7,151 nt of DNA, taken from the NCBI GenBank assembly GCA_012513545.1, contig JAAZCB010000245.1:1-7151 (forward strand), given 5' to 3'. Below are positions 1-4,787 of the stretch, piece by piece. The position numbers and the translations under genes are program-made. The notes beneath the pieces were generated by a model. The model was not told the DNA's origin. It saw nothing but the letters and a program-made list of their open reading frames with translations, and did no database searches. How positions within the stretch are numbered: position 1 is the stretch's first letter; each line of letters opens with the position of its first letter. The DNA comes from Clostridiaceae bacterium (lineage in GTDB: Bacteria > Bacillota_A > Clostridia > Acetivibrionales > Acetivibrionaceae).

Positions 1-410
1 GAAGTGCAGAGGGGGATGACCTCACCGGTAACAAGCAGCAGGTTAGCGGTCTCCTCCTTTTCCTGGACTGTTTTTATGAAGGCGATATCTATGTATCCGT
101 AGGTACTGTCGCGGGTGATACGGGGCCTGCGCATCTTAAGCGGCACGAAGACCCGGCCGTCGGGCAGGCAGATGGGCATTAAAGAGCGGCGCTGCAGTTT
201 CTTTTTCATGTCCCGGGCCTGGGCAGACAGATCCAGCGCATAGCTGCGGGCCAGAGCCTGGCGCACACTGGGAAGACTGCGGCGGTCATAAGCAAACACC
301 ACTCTCCCCTCCTGAAGAAACAGCAGCTCGGTGATATTTCCCTCTTCCCTGTAGACCGGCCGGAACAATACGACCTCTTCACTGATCGTTTCGATACTTT
401 TAAAAATTAT
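1..410 (-). CDS. ComK-like transcription regulator, 5' part (runs off the left edge)
   Basis: About 136 codons are open on the minus strand from an in-frame TAA upstream to the window edge. The translation has an EEGNITELLFL...GRVVFAYDRRSLPSVRQ segment, then RSLMPICLPDGRVFVPL followed by R...STYGYIDIAFIKTV and LLLVTGEVIPL. From memory this order matches Bacillus ComK: a central SSYAGR-like stretch, then KPPI-(V/L)-DP-(N/D)-x-(I/V)-F-(L/V)-P, then GWI/GYI and a late (E/V)-(L/I)-P. ComK is a minor-groove DNA-binding activator of about 190 residues, so roughly the last quarter would lie outside. The start is problematic: an excellent site (AGGGAGGTGG, 413-422) is followed in frame by ATA (408-410) and ATT (405-407), not by ATG, GTG or TTG; the first standard start would be TTG at about 360-370. 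An extended -10 promoter lies upstream. The family call is tentative; a clostridial ComK homologue need not control competence. Confidence 0.5.
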   Translation of the reverse strand, partial: MIFKSIETISEEVVLFRPVYREEGNITELLFLQEGRVVFAYDRRSLPSVRQALARSYALDLSAQARDMKKKLQRRSLMPICLPDGRVFVPLKMRRPRITRDSTYGYIDIAFIKTVQEKEETANLLLVTGEVIPLCT

Positions 411-457
411 CGACCACCTCCCTGATTCGAGAAATTTCGCGTTACAACTATGCCCTA

Positions 458-466
458 ATTATAGCA
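458..466 (-). promoter_or_regulatory. Extended -10 promoter for the ComK-like gene
   Basis: On the minus strand this reads TGC followed by a perfect TATAAT, the extended -10 form. It lies about 50 bases upstream of the probable ComK-like start. No good -35 hexamer is seen 17 bases further upstream, which fits dependence on the extended TG or on an activator. Confidence 0.5.
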
Positions 467-529
467 TATAATCCCATTCAAATGGCCTTTTCCAACAAAT
501 ATTTTTAATAAATCAGCATATACTGGGAT

Positions 530-545
530 GTCTACTATAGTTGAC
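530..545. promoter_or_regulatory. Palindromic operator candidate, copy 1
   Basis: GTCTACTATAGTTGAC differs by one base from the perfect 16-bp palindrome GTCAACTATAGTTGAC. A second copy lies at 846-861 at the end of the XRE gene. This copy sits between two divergent promoters, upstream of the -35 of the XRE promoter (590) and upstream of the ComK-like promoter. It is a natural candidate for binding by the XRE dimer. The TTGAC inside it is not followed by a usable -10, so it is not called as a promoter. Confidence 0.5.
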
Positions 546-589
546 AAAAGGAAACGTCATTTTTTAGGCTTTTTTCCTGGCCAATTCAA

Positions 590-618
590 TTGACATATAT
601 TCTACTTTATTGTATTAT
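590..618 (+). promoter_or_regulatory. Sigma-A promoter for the repressor-replication operon
   Basis: A perfect -35 TTGACA (590-595) is separated by exactly 17 bases from TATTAT (613-618). Transcription should begin near 625. Reading-frame extension up to the TTG at 610 therefore cannot be translated from this promoter, which forces the repressor start downstream. Confidence 0.8.
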
Positions 619-643
619 TATGTATATTCAGCAAATTGTAGGG

Positions 644-652
644 GGGAGGTGA
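644..652 (+). promoter_or_regulatory. Near-perfect Shine-Dalgarno site that decides the XRE start
   Basis: GGGAGGTGA matches the 16S anti-SD for at least eight bases. The GTG at 649-651 is inside this match and too close to be a normal start. The codons at usual spacing are ATA (655-657) and ATA (658-660). Confidence 0.6.
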
Positions 653-657
653 AGATA

Positions 658-876
658 ATAAAGAATAGGGTTAAATTTTATCGACGTAAAATGAACCTAT
701 CGCAAAAACAAGTCGCAAAAGCAATCGGAATATCAAGACAATACTTATCAGAAATCGAAAACAATAAGCAAAAAAATATCGGCGGCACAATAATGATAGA
801 CCTGGCAAATCTCTTCGGCGTAACAGTTGAAGAGATTTTTTTTCCGTCAACTAAAGTTGACAAACTCGTGAGCTAG
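658..876 (+). CDS. XRE-family helix-turn-helix repressor (72 residues)
   Basis: A compact Cro/CI-type DNA-binding protein with little beyond the HTH domain. NRVKFYRRKMNLSQKQVAKAIGISRQYLSEIEN gives helix 1, the LSQKQVAKAIG helix and the ISRQYLSEIEN recognition helix; the final helices are TIMIDLANLFGVTVEEIF. XRE proteins normally begin (M)KNR(V/I)K, which matches initiation at ATA 658-660, eight bases after GGAGG; GTG at 649 would add three residues (VKI) before that point but overlaps the ribosome binding site. The promoter at 590-618 excludes longer versions. It is first in an operon with the replication genes (36-bp gap, no terminator). Palindromes at 530-545 and 846-861 are likely operators, the second within the 3' end of this gene, suggesting autoregulation and control of downstream replication genes. 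HTH identity is certain; start and targets are inferred. Confidence 0.88.
   Translation: MKNRVKFYRRKMNLSQKQVAKAIGISRQYLSEIENNKQKNIGGTIMIDLANLFGVTVEEIFFPSTKVDKLVS
846..861. promoter_or_regulatory. Palindromic operator candidate, copy 2
   Basis: GTCAACTAAAGTTGAC: arms GTCAACT and AGTTGAC pair perfectly around two central bases. The wider 15-base block ACTAAAGTTGACAAA (850-864) matches 534-548 at 14 of 15 bases. It lies in the last codons of the XRE gene, 52 bases before the initiator start, where a bound repressor could act as a roadblock to transcription of the replication genes. A second inverted repeat, CAAACT...AGTTTG, follows at 861-880. Confidence 0.55.
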
Positions 877-912
877 TTTGCCGCTAAAAAAAATTAAAAA
901 AGGGGGGGTCAC

Positions 913-1866
913 ATGTCAAAAAAGAAGAAAGACTATCCAACTATGTTTCCAGAAGGAAACTATACGGTCATCCCGAATGATCTGCTGGAGGCTGTCATCC
1001 AGTCCAAGATGAATGGCACCCAGATACGTCTCGTTCTTCACCTGGTGCGCAAAACCTTCGGGTGGAGAATTCAATCTGCTGCCGTTTCCCTTAGTGATTT
1101 CGCAAAAGCCTGCAGGAGCGCCAAAGCCTGGATTTCACCACAAATCAATGTACTGGTCAATCATCAAATCATGCTTCAAATCGAAAAAAATACTGGCAGA
1201 AAACCGGTTTATCGTATAAATACCTGCGTAGCTCAGTGGGATAAAAAATTCTGTAATTTAGATGACGAATACATAGAAAATTTTAAAGGAGAGGAGACGG
1301 CCAGGGGGTTAAGTGATAACGGAACACCCAGTTTATTTCCGGGGTTAAGTGATAACAGAACACTAGTGTTAAGTGATAACAGAACACCAGGGTTAAGTGA
1401 TCACAGAACACAGGGGTTAAGTGATCGCTTAACACCCGACACGGTTTCAGCCTTAGAGCAGTCTGATTCACAGGGGTCCCTAAATAAATATATAAATAAA
1501 AGTATAAATAAAGGTAAAGAAACTCAGCAATTTGACGAAAATTCAAATTCTTATATTTTAGCAAAATTATTACATGATAGAATTCTCCTTCATTTACCTC
1601 ATTTTAAAACACCTGATTTAACAAGATGGTCAGCAGATATGGAAAAAATGATGCGTATTGATAAAAGGGATTTCGAAGAAGCCAAAAAAGTAATTATATT
1701 TGCCCAGGATGATGAATTCTGGAGAAGCAACATATTATGTGCTGAAAAGCTGCGGCTCAGGTATGATACATTAAACTCCAAACGGTTAGTAAGGGAAAAG
1801 TACCATAAAACATATACCGGGGAAGTTGGTGATGATGATGAATATGACTTCTTCTTCAAAAGATAA
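913..1866 (+). CDS. Phage RepO-like replication initiator carrying an internal origin
   Basis: The 317-residue protein has three parts. Residues about 17-112 are a winged-helix domain of the phage replication protein O type (IPNDLLEAVI, TQIRLVLHLVRKTFGW, VSLSDFAKAC, QINVLVNHQIM, VYRINTCVAQWD). Residues about 132-200 are a linker containing an eight-residue repeat of the form GLSDNRTP and then an Asn/Lys-rich NKYINKSINKGKE. Residues about 205-317 resemble the C-terminus of phage initiators (FWRSNILCAEKLRLRYDTL), the likely contact with the helicase loader. The linker repeat is the in-frame translation of five DNA iterons, as in lambda O, whose gene holds ori-lambda. ATG 913 follows AGGGGGGGT. 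The 3' end overlaps the DnaC-like gene. Expected role: bind the iterons, melt the adjacent A+T-rich DNA, recruit loader and DnaB. Its N-terminal domain recurs in the two small genes at 2966 and 3386. Confidence 0.88.
   Translation: MSKKKKDYPTMFPEGNYTVIPNDLLEAVIQSKMNGTQIRLVLHLVRKTFGWRIQSAAVSLSDFAKACRSAKAWISPQINVLVNHQIMLQIEKNTGRKPVYRINTCVAQWDKKFCNLDDEYIENFKGEETARGLSDNGTPSLFPGLSDNRTLVLSDNRTPGLSDHRTQGLSDRLTPDTVSALEQSDSQGSLNKYINKSINKGKETQQFDENSNSYILAKLLHDRILLHLPHFKTPDLTRWSADMEKMMRIDKRDFEEAKKVIIFAQDDEFWRSNILCAEKLRLRYDTLNSKRLVREKYHKTYTGEVGDDDEYDFFFKR
1308..1435 (+). repeat. Five iterons of the probable replication origin
   Basis: The 20-bp unit GTTAAGTGATAACAGAACAC occurs at 1308-1327 (one change), 1344-1363, 1368-1387 (both exact), 1392-1411 (one change) and 1416-1435 (diverged at its centre). 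Start-to-start distances are 36, 24, 24 and 24 bases, all multiples of three and of 12, so the reading frame is kept. The unit is itself partly palindromic (GTTA...TAAC); the fifth copy, GTTAAGTGATCGCTTAAC, is an almost perfect 18-bp palindrome. This is the arrangement of lambdoid origins: iterons inside the initiator gene next to an A+T-rich block. Confidence 0.85.
1481..1575. other. A+T-rich probable DNA unwinding element
   Basis: Directly 3' of the iterons the sequence becomes almost pure A+T with strong strand asymmetry (A-rich on the + strand), including two tandem copies of TATAAATAAA (1491-1500 and 1503-1512). Its place between the iterons and the rest of the initiator gene is that of the lambda unwinding region. 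Function is inferred from position and composition. Confidence 0.65.
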
Positions 1867-2527
1867 ACTGGATTATATCTGGACTACATACGGCATCCCC
1901 AATCGATTTGCTGCCGCCAGCTTTACGAACTATTATCCCACCTGTGCCAGCCAGGAAAGCGCCCGGAAGGTATGTTTGAACTACGCACGGAATGATGAAG
2001 CGATTTTCAAATACGGGAAAGGGCTTTTTTTACAAGGCCCGGTAGGTACAGGGAAAACGCACCTGTCAGTGGCCACATTAAGAGCCATTGTTGAATCCAA
2101 TATCGATACCTTTGGCTGTCGTTCCAGTGAAAACCCCATTTACGGGGACAAGGAATACGGAGGTTACAGCTGCGCCATGATCTCAACGGCAGAGCTTCTG
2201 GAGTTGTTCCGCCAGTCAAGCTCAGCCAAAAAACTCAAACATGCGGCAGTTGAACTTCATCGCCTGGCCAAAATCAGCGAGATCATCATCCTGGATGACA
2301 TCGGAATCGAATACCCCAGTGACTGGAGCCAGGAGCTGCTTTTTTCCATTATCGACCTGCGCTACCGCATGCAGCGAGCCACTATATTGACCAGCAACTG
2401 CGCCTTAAAAGATCTGGAAGAAAGGCTCGGCAAACGGATCGTGTCCCGGGTATTTCAAATGTGCGAAGGAGTAAAAGTCGAAGGCGAAGACTACCGCAAA
2501 GGAGCACCGAGCGTCCTCCCGCTGTAG
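1832..2527 (+). CDS. DnaC/IstB-type AAA+ helicase loader
   Basis: A roughly 231-residue ATPase expected to load the replicative DnaB helicase at the origin in the initiator gene. Numbered from the ATG at 1832: Walker A GPVGTGKTH at 69-77, Walker B IIILDDIG at 151-158, sensor I ILTSN at 185-189, and IVSRV at 203-207 with the likely arginine finger at 206. Size and motif order fit phage and plasmid DnaC-like loaders; no transposase lies beside it, which argues against IstB. The gene overlaps the initiator by 35 bases, implying translational coupling. The start is ambiguous within a run TTGGTGATGATGATG; ATG 1832 is six bases after GGGGAAG, and ATG 1844 is also possible. The same GATGATGATG run encodes the acidic GDDDEYD tail of the initiator in the other frame. 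Confidence 0.87.
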   Translation: MMMNMTSSSKDKLDYIWTTYGIPNRFAAASFTNYYPTCASQESARKVCLNYARNDEAIFKYGKGLFLQGPVGTGKTHLSVATLRAIVESNIDTFGCRSSENPIYGDKEYGGYSCAMISTAELLELFRQSSSAKKLKHAAVELHRLAKISEIIILDDIGIEYPSDWSQELLFSIIDLRYRMQRATILTSNCALKDLEERLGKRIVSRVFQMCEGVKVEGEDYRKGAPSVLPL

Positions 2528-2540
2528 ATCCTTCAAATAC

Positions 2541-2600
2541 TGTAGCGGCGCGCATCGCGCGCCATTGTAGCGCCATTGTAGGGGCGTCTATTAGGCGCCC
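2541..2600 (+). repeat. GTAG-type REP-like palindromes
   Basis: TGTAGC is followed by the perfect hairpin GGCGCGC-ATC-GCGCGCC (2547-2563). A truncated TGTAGCGCCAT follows, then TGTAGGGGCGTCTATTAG with complementary GGCGCCC (2577-2600). The last form recurs on the other strand at 7075-7098. The hairpin starts 20 bases after the loader stop and may damp downstream transcription, but it has no T-run. GTAG-led palindromes of this sort are known as REP-like repeats mobilised by REP-associated tyrosine transposases; no such gene is in the window. Confidence 0.6.
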
Positions 2601-2631
2601 GCTCACAGAATGACTCGGGGAAGTTGGTTGA

Positions 2632-2733
2632 AGCGAAGCGAGACCCCGCGTCCCCGGGGGGACATGGGGACTGTCCCCGCGTCACGAGCGTAGCGAAGTC
2701 TGAAGGGAAGACACGGGGACTGTCCCCTGTGTC
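2632..2733. repeat. Composite REP-like element 1 (paired GGGGACTGTCCCC)
   Basis: Two palindromes with core GGGGACTGTCCCC lie at 2661-2683 and 2710-2733, the second with full complementary GACAC...GTGTC arms. The spacer between them reads GAGCGTAGCGAAG...GAAGGGAAG. A further AGCGAAGCGAG lies just upstream at 2632-2641. The same layout recurs at 2857-2929 and, rearranged, at 3849-3930. Confidence 0.75.
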
Positions 2734-2837
2734 ACGCCAAAAGTCAGATAATTTACCAGTTAGTCAGGAGAAGGCAGGATAGCTTGTTCGCCTCCCGCCT
2801 CACTCCTCACACCTCACGAATACGAAAGGAGGTAACC

Positions 2838-2981
2838 ATGCCAAAACCACGAGCGAACACGGGGACTGTCCCTCGTGTCCGCAGCGAAGCGGAGGCCGGA
2901 GGGAAACACAGGGACTGTCCCCTGTGTTTGCTGATCGCCCATTATAACTTTACAGGAGGAGCCTTATGCCAAAATCAATAA
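2838..2981 (+). pseudogene. Short ORF through a REP element; probable interrupted start of a wHTH gene
   Basis: A textbook ribosome binding site (AAAGGAGGT, 2825-2833) precedes ATG at 2838 and the bases CCAAAACCA. After codon five the frame enters the REP-like composite element, and the 47-residue product (MPKPRANTGTVPRV...) is simply translated repeat. The stop at 2979 overlaps the next gene by 16 bases. The next gene starts ATGCCAAAATCA behind its own site, so 14 of 15 leading bases (ATGCCAAAA then C/T then CA) are nearly the same. Either the repeat inserted behind the original start and a new one arose, or a paralogue was truncated here. A coupling leader peptide is the alternative. Confidence 0.4.
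2857..2929. repeat. Composite REP-like element 2 (paired GGGGACTGTCCCC)
   Basis: The palindromes ACACGGGGACTGTCCCTCGT (2857-2876, continuing to 2878) and AAACACAGGGACTGTCCCC (2904-2922, arms to 2929) flank the spacer GCAGCGAAGCGGAGG...GGAGGGAA. Order and spacing copy element 1. It lies inside the short ORF at 2838. Confidence 0.75.
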
Positions 2982-3322
2982 TAAACATTTTAAAAGACGA
3001 TTATCCCCAAATCCCAGCAGAAATACTCAATGCTCTGGCCACAGCCGACATAAACCGGACCCAGGAAATGCTCTGCATCTATATCCTGCGCCAGACCTAT
3101 GAAGACAATCGATCCGCAGCTCCCTTTTATTTTAAAGAATTTGGCTACTTAAAGAATGTCAGACTTCCCTTTATAAAAAATCAGTTAAGGCTGCTCATAG
3201 AAAGGAAAATCGTCATCTGCATAGAAGAAAGTCCCGGCGATATCGGATTTTATATGATCAACCCTGACGTTTCAGAGTGGGAAGCCAAGCGGCCATACAA
3301 TCAGAAGACCGCAGTGATGTAA
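2966..3322 (+). CDS. Stand-alone RepO-like winged-helix protein (118 residues)
   Basis: The whole protein aligns with only the N-terminal DNA-binding domain of the initiator at 913. Matching landmarks are YPQIPAEILNAL with YTVIPNDLLEAV, NRTQEMLCIYILRQTY with NGTQIRLVLHLVRKTF, FKEFGYLKN with LSDFAKACR, IKNQLRLLIERKIVICIEE with ISPQINVLVNHQIMLQIEK, and IGFYMINPDVSEWEAK with PVYRINTCVAQWDKK. The linker, iterons and loader-binding C-terminus are all missing, so it should bind DNA but not recruit helicase loader. ATG follows CAGGAGGAG at a good distance. It sits 63 bases before a similar gene at 3386, by eye roughly 40 percent identical over about 95 residues. It could compete with or modulate the initiator at the iterons, or be an unrelated transcription regulator; both are inference. 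The homology is visible, the role is not known. Confidence 0.75.
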   Translation: MPKSIINILKDDYPQIPAEILNALATADINRTQEMLCIYILRQTYEDNRSAAPFYFKEFGYLKNVRLPFIKNQLRLLIERKIVICIEESPGDIGFYMINPDVSEWEAKRPYNQKTAVM

Positions 3323-3336
3323 GCACGCTCCCCTAA

Positions 3337-3370
3337 CCAACTAGCCAACTAGCCAACTAACTAACTAAAC
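3337..3370 (+). repeat. Short tandem repeat CCAACTAG / AACT between the two wHTH genes
   Basis: Three units of the 8-base CCAACTAG (3337-3360, the last with A for G) run into three units of AACT. It sits just before the ribosome binding site AAAAGGAGGT of the next gene. A degenerate three-unit array of the same octamer lies at 7049-7070. Confidence 0.65.
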
Positions 3371-3385
3371 AAAAGGAGGTACCTC

Positions 3386-3823
3386 ATGGAAAAAGAACCT
3401 TTGATAATCAGTTGCCCATTAGGACACGAGCCCATTCCCAACTCAGTCTTTTATTCCCTGACCATATCAGACACCAACATCACCCAGTATGCTATGTGCC
3501 TTAATATCTTACACCGTACCTATGGAGAAGAACTAAACGCCGTACCCATAAGTTTAAATGAATTTGCTGCATATATAAAAGAAGATGACCCAGCCGAGAT
3601 CAAAAAACAACTACAGCCGCTCATAGACAGAAGAATCGTTTTCTGCCTCGAAGTAAAGCCCGGCAATATCGGATACTATAAAATAAATCCTGATATCACC
3701 CAATGGGACGATAAGAATCTGCAAAACATTTATGGCACAGAAGTGTGGAGAAAGCTATTAGCCAACCAACACATAACGGAAGAAGAATACAAAAGGGCGG
3801 TGCGTATGTCCTCAGAAGAATGA
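3386..3823 (+). CDS. Stand-alone RepO-like winged-helix protein with C-terminal tail (145 residues)
   Basis: Second single-domain paralogue of the initiator's N-terminal domain. PIPNSVFYSL, NITQYAMCLNILHRTYG, ISLNEFAAYI, EIKKQLQPLIDRRIVFCLE and IGYYKINPDITQWDDK line up in order with the initiator and the 118-residue protein. It differs by a tail of about 30 residues (NIYGTEVWRKLLANQHITEEEYKRA), which looks like a short helical pair and recalls SHOCT-type oligomerisation tails with their L...G.ITEEEY pattern; that comparison is from memory. If real, the tail would allow self-assembly or pairing with other paralogues. The start is clear: ATG six bases after AAAAGGAGGT. It is last in the rightward operon. 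Role unknown; a replication modulator binding the iterons is the most economical idea. Confidence 0.75.
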   Translation: MEKEPLIISCPLGHEPIPNSVFYSLTISDTNITQYAMCLNILHRTYGEELNAVPISLNEFAAYIKEDDPAEIKKQLQPLIDRRIVFCLEVKPGNIGYYKINPDITQWDDKNLQNIYGTEVWRKLLANQHITEEEYKRAVRMSSEE

Positions 3824-3848
3824 GAGTGACGTTGCACTCAGACTAGGG

Positions 3849-3930
3849 GCAAACATGGGGACTGGTATGACGTTTTAAAGCGAAGCTTTAACCGTTAGGG
3901 AAAACGGCGGCCCTGTCCCCTGTGTTTGCC
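3849..3930. repeat. REP-like element 3, expanded multi-branched form
   Basis: A left arm GGCAAACATGGGGAC and a right arm GTCCCCTGTGTTTGCC (3915-3930) pair over about 15 bases with one bulge. Between them are two nested hairpins: TTAAAGC-GAA-GCTTTAA (3875-3891) and CCGTT...AACGG (3892-3907). The interior keeps the AGCGAAGC and AGGGAAA landmarks of elements 1 and 2, so it looks like a composite unit in which each outer palindrome has lost its inner half. Confidence 0.65.
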
Positions 3931-3943
3931 ATCAAAGTTAAAA

Positions 3944-3984
3944 AGACTGGGGGAAATTCCTTCGAAGAAGGTGTGTCCCTGTCT
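3944..3984. repeat. Nested hairpin at the end of the replication operon
   Basis: AGAC/GTCT, GGG/CCC and CCTTC-GAA-GAAGG pair concentrically. No T-run follows, so it is a hairpin and possibly a worn REP copy, not a clear terminator. Confidence 0.4.
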
Positions 3985-4027
3985 GAGTAATTATAGCAAG
4001 TGGTAAACTTTTTAATTGACGAAAATA

Positions 4028-4056
4028 ATGTGACAGCAATATTTTTGCTGTCACAT
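4028..4056. terminator. Perfect 12-bp inverted repeat between convergent operons
   Basis: ATGTGACAGCAA and TTGCTGTCACAT pair without mismatch around a five-base loop (TATTT). It begins 12 bases beyond the stop of the leftward membrane-protein gene. On the minus strand it is followed by TATTTTCG, a weak T-tract, so it best serves that operon. On the plus strand nothing T-rich follows the stem. Confidence 0.6.
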
Positions 4057-4068
4057 CTAAAGTAGGTT

Positions 4069-4782
4069 TTACGTTAGAGGTCTATCACACACTGCAAGAA
4101 GAGATTTGGCATATTTTTCTCCAGCTTTATAAACAAATCTTTGTGTAATGCCAAATATCCATACTAATATACTGAATAATATAAATGCTGTAACGAAGCA
4201 CCATTCGATAGATATTGCAGAAGGCATAAAATATACTAATCCTAAGTTAAGTATTGTTCCGGTGATATTAATTGTCAGTGCGTAAGGTTTTAAAGCCCAG
4301 AGGTTTCTACTAAAGCCATAATGAATATTATCGTTAAATATTAAGTAATTCTTTTCTTTGTCTCGTGCATATTCCTTGAGCCATTCTATTGCAGATTCAT
4401 AAACACGATCTGCTTCTTCTGGATTATCATTCTCTTCCTTTTCGTTCAGCAAGCTGATATCAGGCATTTTACTATTTAAAAAGTTATGGTATCTTTGCTT
4501 TGTTATCTTACTAACTATCTCATCAGAATGCCTTAAGAGTATAGTTGTGGGATAGCCACCCCAAATTTTTATTAGTTTTCTTTCTTTTTCCCTACCATTA
4601 TCTCCGACTTTTTTTGCAATCCAGGCAGCAATTCCGCATGTTATCATTATCCCTATTAATAATTCACCATTGCTTCTAAATGTTGGGAACCAAAGCCAGC
4701 TTATTAATAATATTGGCAAGAGTAGTAGCAAGGCAGGGCAAAAGCGCGCAATTCTTTCATATTTATCCGTTAAAAAGGTCAA
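4069..4782 (-). CDS. Four-helix membrane protein paired with the MBL hydrolase
   Basis: A 237-residue protein with two hydrophobic helices near the N-terminus (about 16-33 and 40-57) and two near the C-terminus (about 168-186 and 194-212). A charged soluble domain of about 110 residues lies between them. That domain has GGYPTTILLRHSDE at 75-88, an acidic stretch EKEENDNPEEAD, and YGFSRNLWALKP at 155-166 just before the third helix; this last motif looks conserved-family-like, but I cannot name the family. It starts at TTG 4782, five bases after the stop of the MBL gene, with a weak TAGGG site; the next in-frame ATG would delete the first helix. Tight spacing indicates a two-gene functional unit. 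A role as a membrane effector or partner of the hydrolase, perhaps in defence, is inference only. Confidence 0.8.
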   Translation of the reverse strand: MTFLTDKYERIARFCPALLLLLPILLISWLWFPTFRSNGELLIGIMITCGIAAWIAKKVGDNGREKERKLIKIWGGYPTTILLRHSDEIVSKITKQRYHNFLNSKMPDISLLNEKEENDNPEEADRVYESAIEWLKEYARDKEKNYLIFNDNIHYGFSRNLWALKPYALTINITGTILNLGLVYFMPSAISIEWCFVTAFILFSILVWIFGITQRFVYKAGEKYAKSLLAVCDRPLT

Positions 4783-4787
4783 TGCTT

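Larger units (their letters stand above)
2528..2965. other. Gene-poor GC-rich spacer made of REP-like palindromes
   Basis: This 438-base spacer splits the replication operon. It is visibly more GC-rich than the genes either side. It contains GTAG-type palindromes (2541-2600), two paired GGGGACTGTCCCC units (2632-2733 and 2857-2929), a run of CCTCAC-like short repeats near 2790-2817, and a ribosome binding site with ATG leading into a short ORF at 2838. No conserved protein is recognised. Confidence 0.7.

Noticed and set aside
541..565. TTGACA at 541 and at 857 as -35 boxes
   Set aside because: No acceptable -10 occurs 16-18 bases downstream in either case; both belong to the 16-bp palindrome instead.
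610..657. Upstream extension of the XRE protein to the TTG at 610
   Set aside because: It overlaps the -10 and lies upstream of the expected transcription start; the added residues do not resemble the family N-terminus.
1283..1564. Minus-strand open frame over the iterons
   Set aside because: It is a shadow of the iterons in the initiator gene; repetitive LTPVFCDH pattern, no ribosome binding site.
2784..2837. Longer version of the ORF ending at 2981, starting in the CCTCAC-like repeats
   Set aside because: No ribosome binding site at 2784, and the sequence is low-complexity; the only credible start is ATG 2838.
2661..2929. CRISPR array
   Set aside because: The repeats are palindromic, unequal in spacing, have similar spacers, and no cas genes are present.
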